Made by a program: the position numbers and the translations under genes. Shown here piece by piece: positions 25,014 to 33,980 of a stretch of 64,000 nt of DNA. Origin of the DNA: JBBTCX01 sp964494205 (GTDB taxonomy: Bacteria > Planctomycetota > Phycisphaerae > UBA1845); assembly GCA_964494205.1 (NCBI GenBank), contig CAZBRD010000001.1, forward strand, positions 124,001 to 188,000, written 5' to 3'. The notes under the pieces were generated by a model. It saw only the letters and a list, made by a program, of their open reading frames with translations. It was not told the DNA's origin and did no database searches. Position 1 is the stretch's first letter. The number at the start of each line of letters is the position of its first letter.

Positions 25014-26105
25014 TCAGGTTGCAACCGCACTAAGTTCCTTCTCTTTACGAACTTGTGCCAGAGGTTGGGAAGAATGGGTAATATTCCGGCCGGTGCACTC
25101 GGCGACAGCGGCTGCGATGCCCTCGCGATAGCCGATCGTCGATTTCCAGCCGATCTGTTTTTTGACTTTCTCGCATTCAAAGAAGCATCGCCGACCCATC
25201 AGCCATAGTGCATAGCGCGTGATCAGAGGCGGCTTCTTTGATTTGAATAGATGCCCGGCGCATTCCATGGCGAAGGCGGCGTTGTAGACGACTCGATAAG
25301 GAATCGATCGCGCGATCGGGGGCTCGCCGATGGCAGAGGCCAGCATGTCAAAATATTGTCGTTGCGTCATCACGCCGTCGTGACAGCAGTTGTACGCTTC
25401 GCCAACCGCAGCCGGGTGATTGGCGGCGAGCACAGCTGCTTCTGCCACATTCGCGGAGTTAACGACATTGAGTCGGTTCTTTCCGTCTCCGATGATTCGC
25501 AGTTTCTTCCGGCGAATGGAGTCCAGCAATCGAGAGAGCGTCGCGCGGTCGCGCAGCCCGTACAACCAGCTCGGTCGAATGACCGTCACCGGCAATCGAC
25601 CTGACTTGTGCATCGCCCATACGCGATGCTCTGCTTCCACTTTGGCGCGGCTGTAATACGCCCATTTGTAAAGTTCCCGCCCCAGCGGAGCGGATTCATC
25701 AAACACGCGACCCTCGCCGTTGACGTGCCCGTATGCACTGATTGAACTGATGTGCAGAAAACGACGTACCTTTGCTTCGGCGGCTGCATCAAGCAGGTGC
25801 TGCGTGCCCTCGATCGTATCGCGCACGAATTCGTGCCACGGTCCCCAATCGCCCACGCGGGCGGCCGCATGGTAGACAACGTCTACGCCCTGGCAGGCTG
25901 CTTTCAATGATGCAGGATCTTCCAAAGAACCGCGAACCGTTTCGACGCCGATACTCTTGAGAAATGTTGTGTCGCTGGAGGCCCGCACGATCGCGCGCAC
26001 GGGGAAATCGCGCAATCGAAGCTGCTCGGCAATGTGGCTGCCAAGCATGCCGGTCGCGCCGGTCACCAGCGCCAGCTTACGTTCTGTGTTTTTGGGTTGT
26101 AGCAT
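25014..26105 (-). CDS. NAD(P)-dependent epimerase/dehydratase (extended SDR)
   Basis: 363 residues of the extended short-chain dehydrogenase family. The Rossmann motif GATGMLGSHIAEQL is at about residues 16-29; the active-site tyrosine and lysine are in YYSRAKVEAE, with the serine in HISSISAYG. The body (VDVVYHAAARVGDWGPW, VIRPSWLYGLRD, RLNVVNSANVAEAAVLAA) is like the 3-beta-hydroxysteroid dehydrogenase/isomerase and dihydroflavonol reductase branch rather than classic UDP-sugar epimerases. Substrate unknown. No sugar or lipid operon around it. Confidence 0.87.
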   Translation of the reverse strand: MLQPKNTERKLALVTGATGMLGSHIAEQLRLRDFPVRAIVRASSDTTFLKSIGVETVRGSLEDPASLKAACQGVDVVYHAAARVGDWGPWHEFVRDTIEGTQHLLDAAAEAKVRRFLHISSISAYGHVNGEGRVFDESAPLGRELYKWAYYSRAKVEAEHRVWAMHKSGRLPVTVIRPSWLYGLRDRATLSRLLDSIRRKKLRIIGDGKNRLNVVNSANVAEAAVLAANHPAAVGEAYNCCHDGVMTQRQYFDMLASAIGEPPIARSIPYRVVYNAAFAMECAGHLFKSKKPPLITRYALWLMGRRCFFECEKVKKQIGWKSTIGYREGIAAAVAECTGRNITHSSQPLAQVRKEKELSAVAT

Positions 26106-26300
26106 GACCGATAAAATAGGTGCCTAGGCCACAGCGTCAACCTTTTCTCGCGGAATTCGCCCTGGACAGCCGATGGGTTCGGCACCGGAATTGCCGGTAA
26201 TGATGATGTAGCTGGGGAAAAGGCTCCGGCTCGTCGACAATGAGATTGCCATGTTGTTATGGGCACTGGGTGATAATCTGTAGTGAAAGGGAGGATGGTT

Positions 26301-26678
26301 ATGACCGCGCAACCGATTTGCATCCGACGGACAACCACGATGGAAGAAGCCGAGATTATCGTCGCCTGGCTGGCTGACAACGACATTGAGGCGACCATCG
26401 GCGATCGTAACAACACCGGCACATTTGCTTTTGGTGTGACCGACATGGAGGGCATTGCCATTCTTGTCGCCGATCCGCAGGCGGCGGAGAAGGCGGACTC
26501 GCTGCTGGCTGAGCACGACAAGGAACGTGCCGCCAAGTTCGCGAGCATGGGCCCAATCACCGCTGTTTGCGAGGATTGCGGACAATCGAATCAGTTTCCG
26601 CCGACGATGGCAGGCAGCGTGCAGGAGTGCAATGAATGTCGCGCGTTTGTTGATGTGCCCGGCGGAGATGACAACTGA
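26301..26678 (+). CDS. DUF2007-type protein with C-terminal zinc ribbon
   Basis: 125 residues. The N-terminal half (RRTTTMEEAEIIVAWLADNDIEATIGD ... GIAILVADPQAAEKADSLL) is a DUF2007-like domain, a small ferredoxin-like fold often called putative signal transducing protein. The C-terminal half holds a CxxC...CxxC ribbon (CEDCGQSNQF ... CNECRAFVDVP). Start at the ATG 26301, six bases after AAAGGGAGG; the GTG at 26283 and ATG at 26295 are too close to that site. A terminator follows at 26711. Confidence 0.8.
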   Translation: MTAQPICIRRTTTMEEAEIIVAWLADNDIEATIGDRNNTGTFAFGVTDMEGIAILVADPQAAEKADSLLAEHDKERAAKFASMGPITAVCEDCGQSNQFPPTMAGSVQECNECRAFVDVPGGDDN

Positions 26679-26710
26679 CAATTTCGCGTTTCGACCTGCG
26701 TCTAGAAATA

Positions 26711-26749
26711 CGAAGGCCCGGAGAGATCAACTCGCCGGGCCTTCGTTCT
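26711..26749 (+). terminator. Rho-independent terminator
   Basis: CGAAGGCCCGG (26711-26721) pairs with CCGGGCCTTCG (26735-26745), followed by TTCTC. It lies 33 bases after the DUF2007 gene and may also serve the converging minus-strand unit. Confidence 0.82.
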
Positions 26750-26803
26750 CATCATGATCATGGGGCTCTTTGCCCATTGCTTCGTCAGGAGGGATGCTTC
26801 GCA

Positions 26804-28765
26804 TCAGCCGCCTGGTGTGCCGCTCGGGACGCCGTGATTGCGTCGTGATTCGCCGCGCCTTCGACGTCCTCCGCCCTCTTCGTTTTTCTTCTCTTCCTCG
26901 GCTGACGCGACCAGCGGCTTGTCGGAGAACTTCTTGATCGATGCGATCTTGATGTTCTGGATCTCCACCGGGCCATAGGCTACGAACGCGAGCGGGTAAT
27001 TCACTTCCTGCTCATTGCCGCGCACCTGATGGGCGGGATATCGCCCCGTGCATACGCCATCCACGTAGAGCGCGAGATCATCCGACCACAGTGCGACAAC
27101 CGAGTGCGTTGAGGTATCGGGCAGCTTGGCGGACACCTCGATTCGCGTGTCCTGTCCGTTGGCATCGAGTTGCGTCAACCCGAATACGTTTTGACCGGCG
27201 CTGTTGTCAGTGCTGCGTACGTCGAACGAAATCGCAACCGGCGCCACTTCATTCATGCGGATGCCGAGTATGCTGGAACCACCGCGCTTACTACCCTCGC
27301 ACTTCAGTACGCCGCCGCTGGTTGACCAGTCGGACTTCGACTGACCCACGCCGGAAAAAGCATCCATGGATCCTAGGTCTACGGTTCGCCAATCGCTGAT
27401 GCTGCTAGTCGTTTCGAGTTCATTGACCCAGGGTAAAAAGACTTTGTCCTTGCTGGGGCCCGCCTCCGCCATTTGCGTCTTGTCTTTGGCGCGATCCAGG
27501 TCCTTGATATAACGCCGTCTCATCCACTCGACCCAGCGCTTTTCGAATTCCTCGACCGCGCCTTCCTCGGGAATGCCAAGAGCGGCCGAACAGGCTTTGT
27601 CGTGCGCGACCTTGGGGTCGTGACCAGCTGCAAGCTCCGTGAGGAACGCGTTCATCGCCTCCGGGCCGGTTTCGAACAGATAAAGGACGACGATCGCGCT
27701 TTGCTCATAGAACAATGAAATGCGCTCGGGGTACCCCACCTGCTCGAACAGGTCGCGCATGCGGAAGTACTCGCCGCCGACCACAAATCGAGCAAGCCGC
27801 GCGGCTTCGAAGTAATGTTCGCGTGTCTGCTCGAATCGCCCTGCGACAGCCTCGTGCAACCACTGAGGTGGACGCTTGCCCTGGAAGAACTCGTTCAGAA
27901 TGGCGTGCGTGAGTTCATGCGGAAGCACGCTCTCCAACCCATAACGCCACACGCGAGCTTCGCCACCGCCGCCGCGACGTCGACCGGTATCAATCTGATA
28001 GAACAGAAGAACCGTCGTCTTTCCCGTCACGTGGCCCGCGGTCACACCGCCGGTGCCCTGCGGAGCGCCGTGACTGACATAATCGTCGTACGTGGTGTAG
28101 GCGATAATTGGAAAACGGACCGCCCAATCACGCCCCGCGAAGAGTTTGTCCAACATGAACCGCAAGTAAATCTCTGCACGATCTCCCACCAGCTTGGAGT
28201 ACCGTTCATTGGCGCTATACACCGTAAAATGTTCCGTTTCATAAACGAAGGGCGGAACATCGTACGGGTGAAATTCCGGGAAGGGCGACGGAATGTACTT
28301 GGAATCCTCGACTTTTTCGAGGCCGTTCCAATCCACTTCGGGCATCGGAATGAAAAACGGGTCGACGTACGTGTCGGAGCCATCCACGGTGATCGAACCC
28401 GTCTGGTCCATCTTGATTCGGCGGATTCGGCTGACCGCTTTGCGGGCTTCGTGCAGGCGCTCTTCGTTGTTCGACAGCTTCAGAATGTCCTTCCACACGC
28501 CGAGCGCTTCATCGAGCTTGCCTGATTTTTCGTAAGCCTCGGCCAGGACGGTTCGCGCCGTTTCATCCGCGGGATTGTCGCTGATCGTGCCCGACAGCAT
28601 GGTGATGGCCTCGGAATACTTGGAGGCTTCCATCAGCTTTCTGGCGTCGTCAACGGAGGCTGCGAATGCGGCGGTCGAAACGACCAACCCCAAGGCGAAC
28701 ATGCACAGAGCTTTGCTCTCGATGTCTCGCCAGATTTGTTTGTCTCTCATCGTGTGATTACGCAT
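26804..28765 (-). CDS. Exported metalloprotease-like protein: TPR + peptidase MA-like + LamG-like
   Basis: 653 residues, last of a three-gene unit. A signal peptide (ALGLVVSTAAFA) is followed by TPR-like helices (about 35-115), then a gluzincin domain of the peptidase MA type with H283-E284-L-T-H287 (LPHELTHAILNEFF) and the downstream WLHEAVAGRFE that should supply the third zinc ligand. The C-terminal 200 residues look like a concanavalin-type beta sandwich (SFDVRSTDNS ... LALYVDGVCTGRYP). The ATG at 28765 overlaps the stop of the preceding gene by 8 bases, so translation is coupled. Probably a periplasmic or cell-surface protease; substrate unknown. Confidence 0.82.
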   Translation of the reverse strand: MRNHTMRDKQIWRDIESKALCMFALGLVVSTAAFAASVDDARKLMEASKYSEAITMLSGTISDNPADETARTVLAEAYEKSGKLDEALGVWKDILKLSNNEERLHEARKAVSRIRRIKMDQTGSITVDGSDTYVDPFFIPMPEVDWNGLEKVEDSKYIPSPFPEFHPYDVPPFVYETEHFTVYSANERYSKLVGDRAEIYLRFMLDKLFAGRDWAVRFPIIAYTTYDDYVSHGAPQGTGGVTAGHVTGKTTVLLFYQIDTGRRRGGGGEARVWRYGLESVLPHELTHAILNEFFQGKRPPQWLHEAVAGRFEQTREHYFEAARLARFVVGGEYFRMRDLFEQVGYPERISLFYEQSAIVVLYLFETGPEAMNAFLTELAAGHDPKVAHDKACSAALGIPEEGAVEEFEKRWVEWMRRRYIKDLDRAKDKTQMAEAGPSKDKVFLPWVNELETTSSISDWRTVDLGSMDAFSGVGQSKSDWSTSGGVLKCEGSKRGGSSILGIRMNEVAPVAISFDVRSTDNSAGQNVFGLTQLDANGQDTRIEVSAKLPDTSTHSVVALWSDDLALYVDGVCTGRYPAHQVRGNEQEVNYPLAFVAYGPVEIQNIKIASIKKFSDKPLVASAEEEKKNEEGGGRRRRGESRRNHGVPSGTPGG

Positions 28766-29939
28766 CGGTTCTTCTCCTTGCTTTTTTCACGCCGCTGATC
28801 ATCTGGTCGAGACGCTCCTTGAGGTCCGTACAAAGCGTGCGCAAATCCCGCAGAGTGTTCGGATACAGATTTGACTTATCAACCATATAGTCGATCAATC
28901 GCGAGACAGGGACCGCCTGCTCGAGGAACTGGTCACAGCGTTGCTGCCACTGCTGCCGACCCTGGCCGGTCAGCCGGCCGGTCATCGGATCGAACGGAGG
29001 CACAAAGTTCTCCGGACTAGCCATGATCAACTCTTCAAAAAGCTGCGCAAAAATGGGAAACAGGTGCACGAGTTCAGCGCGTATGAGATCGGTTTCGTAC
29101 GCGTGGCCATAATCACCGAGCACCGCCTGAGCCTTGTAAATCGATTGCTGAATCTTGGTCAGATCGGTGTAGTAGGGCAGGTGCTTATCGATGTCGCCGG
29201 ACTTCGGCAGCTTCTTGACGGCTTCGTACGTCTCGCGCGGGCGCAGCTTGTCGGAGAACGCCTTCACGCCCAGTTTGTCTTCGGTCAGAGTCTGTTCGCA
29301 GTACTCTTTGAGGGCTTCCGACATGAGCTGGGCGTCTTTCAGTGCGTCGCGCTCCCGGGCGAGCGTGCGAAGCTCATCCGACACGAGAAAATTCCGCGCG
29401 TTCTCCTTACCTACAAAGCTCAACTCATAGTTCGGATTCACCTCGAAAATATCGAGGTGGGCTTGCGCTCGCAGTTTCTCGCGCGGCGTGCCGCTTTCTT
29501 TCTTTTTCTTCAGTAGGTCCTTCGCCGCTTCCCACTTGCCCATTCGCTCGTTGATTTCGATGAATAACCAGTCGATGCGAATCCGCACAGCGGGACTCTC
29601 GTTGTAGTCCTTGAATTTCTCGAGCCGCGAGAGGGCCTTTTGGTAGTTGCCGAGCTTGTAATCGGCTTCGGCGTTGAGGACGGCGCGAACGGCTTCGGGA
29701 AGTTCCGCGAACTTCTTGGCGGAATCGGGATCGCCCTCATCGGGCGTCTTCACGATCTGCTCAATGTCCTTCTGGTTAAACGTTCGCGTGCCAAAACGTG
29801 TTTCCAGCCGAACAAAGGAACCGGACTGCGAGACGATTTTACCCTCGATGAACGTTCCGTCCTTGAGAATCAGAGTTTCCGCACGTGCAGCCCCCACCAG
29901 CGCTGCCAGCGAAATCACAATGAGTGTCTTCTGTTTCAT
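28758..29939 (-). CDS. Exported protein with SHD1-like domain, function unknown
   Basis: 393 residues from the ATG at 29939 (AAAGGTG upstream; the frame is open to 29966). After the signal peptide (LIVISLAALVGAARA) comes a small beta domain LILKDGTFIEGKIVSQSGSFVRLETRFGTRTFNQKDIEQI, of the SHD1/Sm-like kind common in planctomycete exported proteins, then about 300 helical residues with TPR-like pairs (AEADYKLGNYQKALSRLEKFKDY). Middle gene of the operon: 19 bases after the DUF4159 gene and overlapping the next one. Function unknown; it may act as a scaffold for its neighbours. Confidence 0.78.
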   Translation of the reverse strand: MKQKTLIVISLAALVGAARAETLILKDGTFIEGKIVSQSGSFVRLETRFGTRTFNQKDIEQIVKTPDEGDPDSAKKFAELPEAVRAVLNAEADYKLGNYQKALSRLEKFKDYNESPAVRIRIDWLFIEINERMGKWEAAKDLLKKKKESGTPREKLRAQAHLDIFEVNPNYELSFVGKENARNFLVSDELRTLARERDALKDAQLMSEALKEYCEQTLTEDKLGVKAFSDKLRPRETYEAVKKLPKSGDIDKHLPYYTDLTKIQQSIYKAQAVLGDYGHAYETDLIRAELVHLFPIFAQLFEELIMASPENFVPPFDPMTGRLTGQGRQQWQQRCDQFLEQAVPVSRLIDYMVDKSNLYPNTLRDLRTLCTDLKERLDQMISGVKKARRRTDA

Positions 29940-29958
29940 TGGGCACCTTTTGATGAAA

Positions 29959-32946
29959 TTAACCATTGCCGTTGCGAGTTACTTTGTGGCGGTAGGCATC
30001 CAGGAACGCATTCATGACGAGACCACGTGCGTCCTTCGGCGCTGGGCCGCGACATTCAGGAAAATAATTATATCCGATACCCGAGGTCAGATCGTGTCCG
30101 CTATAGACGCCGACCTCCTTGCCATCGACTCGAATGCTGTACAAGTCTGCCCGTCCGCGCTTGGAAAGTCGCGTGTGCAACGCCTTGCGCAACGAGACGT
30201 CCACCACATCGAACCCCTGCGTGCCGGCTACTTCGCCCGTATAGACCGGAGCTGATCGCCGGTGTTTCTCCAGCGTGACCTTTGAGCCCAGCGACTTGAG
30301 GATCGCCTGAAAACTCTCGTCCCAATTCTTGTTGCCGCTGACGACGTCGATCAGTAAATACCGGCCATCCTTCAGCGCCGCACTGATCTGCGATTTTGCG
30401 TTTTCCGAGATCGGCGCATCACCGGTCACGCTGATCCACAACATATCCGCCGGTTGGTTCTCGGCCGCCTCCTTTACACCCATGCGGAAGTTCGAGCGCA
30501 TGAGTCGATCCATGTTCTCGACCAGATCGGGATACGCAGGCACTTTTCCGCCTACTTCCAATCGTGCAACGGTCATGGATTTGGTCGGCACCGAACCAGA
30601 GGCATAGGTCGATTCGACAAAAGAACTCCGCACGGGTGTTGAATCGGTGGCGTACGTGAGCAGGCTGTTCATGAACTGCAAGCTTTCGTCATGTTCCGAG
30701 TCCTTGAACGCATTCCACCGACACGACCAACTCTCCGCCGGAACGAACACGAAATCGCGGAAACCGTTGCCCAGCGCCTGCAGCTTCGGCCGCTTTTCCA
30801 ATTTCACATCGGTCTTGAAAATCGCGTGCGATTCAGGAAGGTCAGCCAATGCGTAATCAGGGAAAGTCTGCTTAAGACCCGCCGTCAGAACGTCCCGCTG
30901 CGACTCCTGTCCTTCGTCGATGTTAAACACAACGGTTCCGCCGGCCATGCAATACGCACGGATCTTGTTCCATTCGTTGGATGTCCAGTTGAGCGGCCCC
31001 ACGATATTAACGAAACTGATCGGCACCTCGACAAGCTCGCGCACCTCGCGGTCGATTGTCGTGCGTCGCCAATTGAATTGTTGTTCGCGCGCTTGCGACA
31101 GGTAGCGCACGAGGTGAGTTACGTCGCCGGAATACTCGCGCCATCGATTCTCATCGTCGCCGACAATGATCCGCTGACACACTGACGGTGCTGCGCCGCG
31201 AGCGAGAATCAGTAGAGCGATGGCTGTGCGGTAGGGATTCGGCTGTTGCACCCAGGCGCCACCCCCATCGCGAACACCGAACAACCCGGAGCCGTCGCGA
31301 TGGCGGAGCAGATCGCGAGCGGTTTCATCAAAGTGTCGCTTGTCGTTGAAGTGGGAAATGCCCGACGCATCGCCCAGTGTCAGAAAACAACCAGCCTCCA
31401 AATATGGATCAACGCCGCCAGCAAACGAACCGACGTCTTTGAATTGCTCTTTGTAGTTCTTTTCCAGCCAGGCGAGCGCATTGTTAATGCCGCGCAGCTG
31501 TTCACGATTCGCGAGGTACGAGTTGCACCGTTGAGAATCCAGGCCCGATGCCATGTCTACGGCTGCGATCAGTGACGCTGTCCCGAGCGCTGTAAAAGCA
31601 CTGGTGGTCGCCTGCCCCACGCCGCCGTATCGTTCGAGCTTCTCGCGAAAACCACCGTCGAATGCTTGTGCGTCCGTCCAATATTGGAGTGAACGCCGCC
31701 AGACTTTGGCGTCTACAACCGCGCCCGCGAACCGTGCATCGCGAAGGGCGGAAAGGGCATTCTCCGTCGTCGTGTTCGTGGGGTTGTCCGCGGCGCCCGG
31801 TGCGCGATTCTGGCCGTCATTGGCAGGCATGTTCACCCAGCCGCCGTCTTCCAGTTGGGCGTTGGTCAGCGCCTGAACGTCCTTGTTAATGGTGCCGCGA
31901 AAAGTATCCATGCCGCCATATCGCGAGAGCGTGAAGAGGCGAGCGGCGATGGTTTCGATTTGCCACTTTTGGTTCTGCTGTGGTTCCTGCTTGGAGAGCC
32001 ACAGCATGGCACGATCGAGATTCTCCGTGTCCGGCTTGCTCTCTGACAAGGCTGCCACAGCCACGCTTGTCATGCCGACGCTGTTTTCCAGATTGTCAGC
32101 AGCCCAGTAATACTCCTCGTTCTGAAACCTGCGCAAGGCTTCGGAACTGCGTTCGAGCGTGGCTGCGATGTCGTCTTCCAACGAGCTGCGAATCGAGATG
32201 TAGCGCACCGGCACCGGCATCTCGCGCTTCAGTCCTTCTTCGAGATCGGTTTCAATTTCGCGAAGGGTGAAGCGTATGACACCAATAGCGCCGCCAAAGT
32301 CCTTGGGCTTGAGCACCACCCACGCGGCGCCGGACGGATTGACGTATGACGGAATCTTTACGACACCGTGGGGAAACTCCAGTCGGCGGATCTTGTCATC
32401 GTGCTGTTGCTCGGCGACCTCGGGGTTTTCTTCGAAAGGGTTTCGTATGAGTACTTCCACGCCGATCTGCTGACCATCCGCCCAGAGCGCCGGAATAATG
32501 GCGGGAAATGCGGGAATAATTTCCTGGGCACCGGTCGTTTCGATTTCCCACTCGTAACTCTTCTCCGGTTGAATACGCCCGCGAACTTTCAGCCAGATTT
32601 CGAGCTCGTCGATACGAACACTGCCGCCGCCGTCGGATCCGCGCGAATCAATAAGCAGTGACTGCCCGGTGTATCCCACGAACAAGTCGCGTCGCACCAC
32701 GGAGAGCGGCTGTTCCGAACGCACAACTACGCGACCAAAGTCGAATTCCGGTTCGTTGAAACTGAACACGACCTCCTTGCCGTTGTAACTGTCACGCCCT
32801 TCCGCCCTCTTGTACGGAACCTCGCTGTAATTTCCGATGGCCATCAGGTTCGGCCCCGCTTGGACCGGCGTCGCCTCAGATAGCGCGAACCATGCGAGCC
32901 CCAAACATGTCAAGGTGTGTAAACCGACTCGTTGAATCGAATTCAT
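29959..32946 (-). CDS. DUF4159 protein with terpenoid-cyclase-like toroid repeats
   Basis: 995-residue exported protein, first gene of the operon. Signal peptide MNSIQRVGLHTLTCLGLAWFA. Residues about 25-250 form beta-rich domains. From about 270 to 600 there are repeats typical of the alpha/alpha toroid of prenyltransferases and squalene cyclases (SVGMTSVAVAALS, LEDGGWVNMPA, TTTENALSALRDA, YRTAIALLILARG). A DUF4159 domain begins near 620 with FNWRRTTIDREVRELVEVPISFVN and AGGTVVFNIDEG. A second DUF4159-like unit may follow near 820 (DRLMRSNFRMG...). No catalytic residues known. Often found with similar toroid and MoxR-type genes in planctomycetes; here it is coupled to a protease-like gene. 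Confidence 0.85.
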   Translation of the reverse strand: MNSIQRVGLHTLTCLGLAWFALSEATPVQAGPNLMAIGNYSEVPYKRAEGRDSYNGKEVVFSFNEPEFDFGRVVVRSEQPLSVVRRDLFVGYTGQSLLIDSRGSDGGGSVRIDELEIWLKVRGRIQPEKSYEWEIETTGAQEIIPAFPAIIPALWADGQQIGVEVLIRNPFEENPEVAEQQHDDKIRRLEFPHGVVKIPSYVNPSGAAWVVLKPKDFGGAIGVIRFTLREIETDLEEGLKREMPVPVRYISIRSSLEDDIAATLERSSEALRRFQNEEYYWAADNLENSVGMTSVAVAALSESKPDTENLDRAMLWLSKQEPQQNQKWQIETIAARLFTLSRYGGMDTFRGTINKDVQALTNAQLEDGGWVNMPANDGQNRAPGAADNPTNTTTENALSALRDARFAGAVVDAKVWRRSLQYWTDAQAFDGGFREKLERYGGVGQATTSAFTALGTASLIAAVDMASGLDSQRCNSYLANREQLRGINNALAWLEKNYKEQFKDVGSFAGGVDPYLEAGCFLTLGDASGISHFNDKRHFDETARDLLRHRDGSGLFGVRDGGGAWVQQPNPYRTAIALLILARGAAPSVCQRIIVGDDENRWREYSGDVTHLVRYLSQAREQQFNWRRTTIDREVRELVEVPISFVNIVGPLNWTSNEWNKIRAYCMAGGTVVFNIDEGQESQRDVLTAGLKQTFPDYALADLPESHAIFKTDVKLEKRPKLQALGNGFRDFVFVPAESWSCRWNAFKDSEHDESLQFMNSLLTYATDSTPVRSSFVESTYASGSVPTKSMTVARLEVGGKVPAYPDLVENMDRLMRSNFRMGVKEAAENQPADMLWISVTGDAPISENAKSQISAALKDGRYLLIDVVSGNKNWDESFQAILKSLGSKVTLEKHRRSAPVYTGEVAGTQGFDVVDVSLRKALHTRLSKRGRADLYSIRVDGKEVGVYSGHDLTSGIGYNYFPECRGPAPKDARGLVMNAFLDAYRHKVTRNGNG

Positions 32947-33152
32947 GCGAAGTCCTTCGGGATTAACTCAGGAACTCTTACTTTTCAAATAGGACGGCAT
33001 CGCCTCCGAGTAGAGGCGAGACTTCATCCCCATACCATCTACTACTATCGGTGTCCTTTGTTACAATGCAACTCGGACGCCGTGAATTCTTGTGAAATAC
33101 CGCGATGTTGCAAGCAGGTTTCTCCTATCCCGTTCTTCGACGGAGCTGAACG

Positions 33153-33923
33153 ATGAACGATGACGTCTCCGCCGCGCCCCGGCAAGCCGATGAAACCTGG
33201 CGAATCTTCCGTATCATGGCGGAATTCGTCGACGGCTTTGAGACGTTCACAGAAGTGCCGCCGGGAGTGTCGGTGTTCGGCTCCGCCCGAACGCCGCGCG
33301 AAGATCGCTACTACAAGCTGGCCGAGGAGACGGGTCGCGAACTTGTATCTGCCGGCTTCACCGTCATCACCGGCGGCGGACCGGGCATCATGGAAGCAGC
33401 GAACAAGGGTGCCTACGAAGCCGGCGGCGACAGTGTGGGCTTGAATATTTTCCTACCGGTTGAGCAGGCTGCCAACCCGTATCAAACCATCTCACTCGAT
33501 TTCCGCTATTTCTTCTGCCGCAAGGTGATGTTCGTGAAATACGCGGTGGCGTTCATCTGCTTCCCCGGCGGGTTCGGCACACTCGATGAGTTCTTTGAAT
33601 CGATGACGCTGATTCAAACCATGAAGATTGAGCGATTTCCGGTCATCCTCATCGGCAGCGAATTCTGGAAACCGCTGATCGACTGGATGCGCACGCAGCA
33701 GGTTGAGAACAAATTCATTCGCCCGGAGGACCTCGAACTCTGTACCATCACCGACGATGTCAAAGAGGCTGTGCAGCGGATCGTGGCATTCCGACAGGAA
33801 AGGCTGGACGCCGCGAAGTTCGTGTGCAAGCTTCCCATGACAGCCGAAGGCACTTTCGCCGGCAAACGCCCGCGCCGCCATGGAAACCATCACATTACGC
33901 CGCCGCAAGTGCCAAAACAGTAG
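33153..33923 (+). CDS. LOG family protein (TIGR00730-type)
   Basis: 256-residue member of the LOG family, once labelled lysine decarboxylase and now known for nucleotide 5'-monophosphate phosphoribohydrolase activity in several members. Motifs GGGPGIMEAANKGAYEAGG and PGGFGTLDEFFESMTLIQ are both intact. The C-terminal 20 residues (GKRPRRHGNHHITPPQVP) are an unconserved basic tail. The longer N-terminus (TWRIFRIMAEFVDGFETF) fits the type IIa subgroup. A CGGAG ribosome-binding site is at 33141-33145. The 206-base upstream gap contains a CGCCTC/GAGGCG hairpin near 33000 and no gene. Confidence 0.9.
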   Translation: MNDDVSAAPRQADETWRIFRIMAEFVDGFETFTEVPPGVSVFGSARTPREDRYYKLAEETGRELVSAGFTVITGGGPGIMEAANKGAYEAGGDSVGLNIFLPVEQAANPYQTISLDFRYFFCRKVMFVKYAVAFICFPGGFGTLDEFFESMTLIQTMKIERFPVILIGSEFWKPLIDWMRTQQVENKFIRPEDLELCTITDDVKEAVQRIVAFRQERLDAAKFVCKLPMTAEGTFAGKRPRRHGNHHITPPQVPKQ

Positions 33924-33956
33924 CACCGCATTCGCACCCATCGTTCGCTGGCGGGG

Positions 33957-33962
33957 TATAAT
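33957..33962 (+). promoter_or_regulatory. Possible -10 element TATAAT
   Basis: A perfect TATAAT stands 19 bases before the GTG start of the esterase-like gene; a clear -35 box at 17 bases is not visible (TTCGCA lies 20 bases upstream). Confidence 0.35.
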
Positions 33963-33980
33963 CGGGCAAGGGAGACTGCC

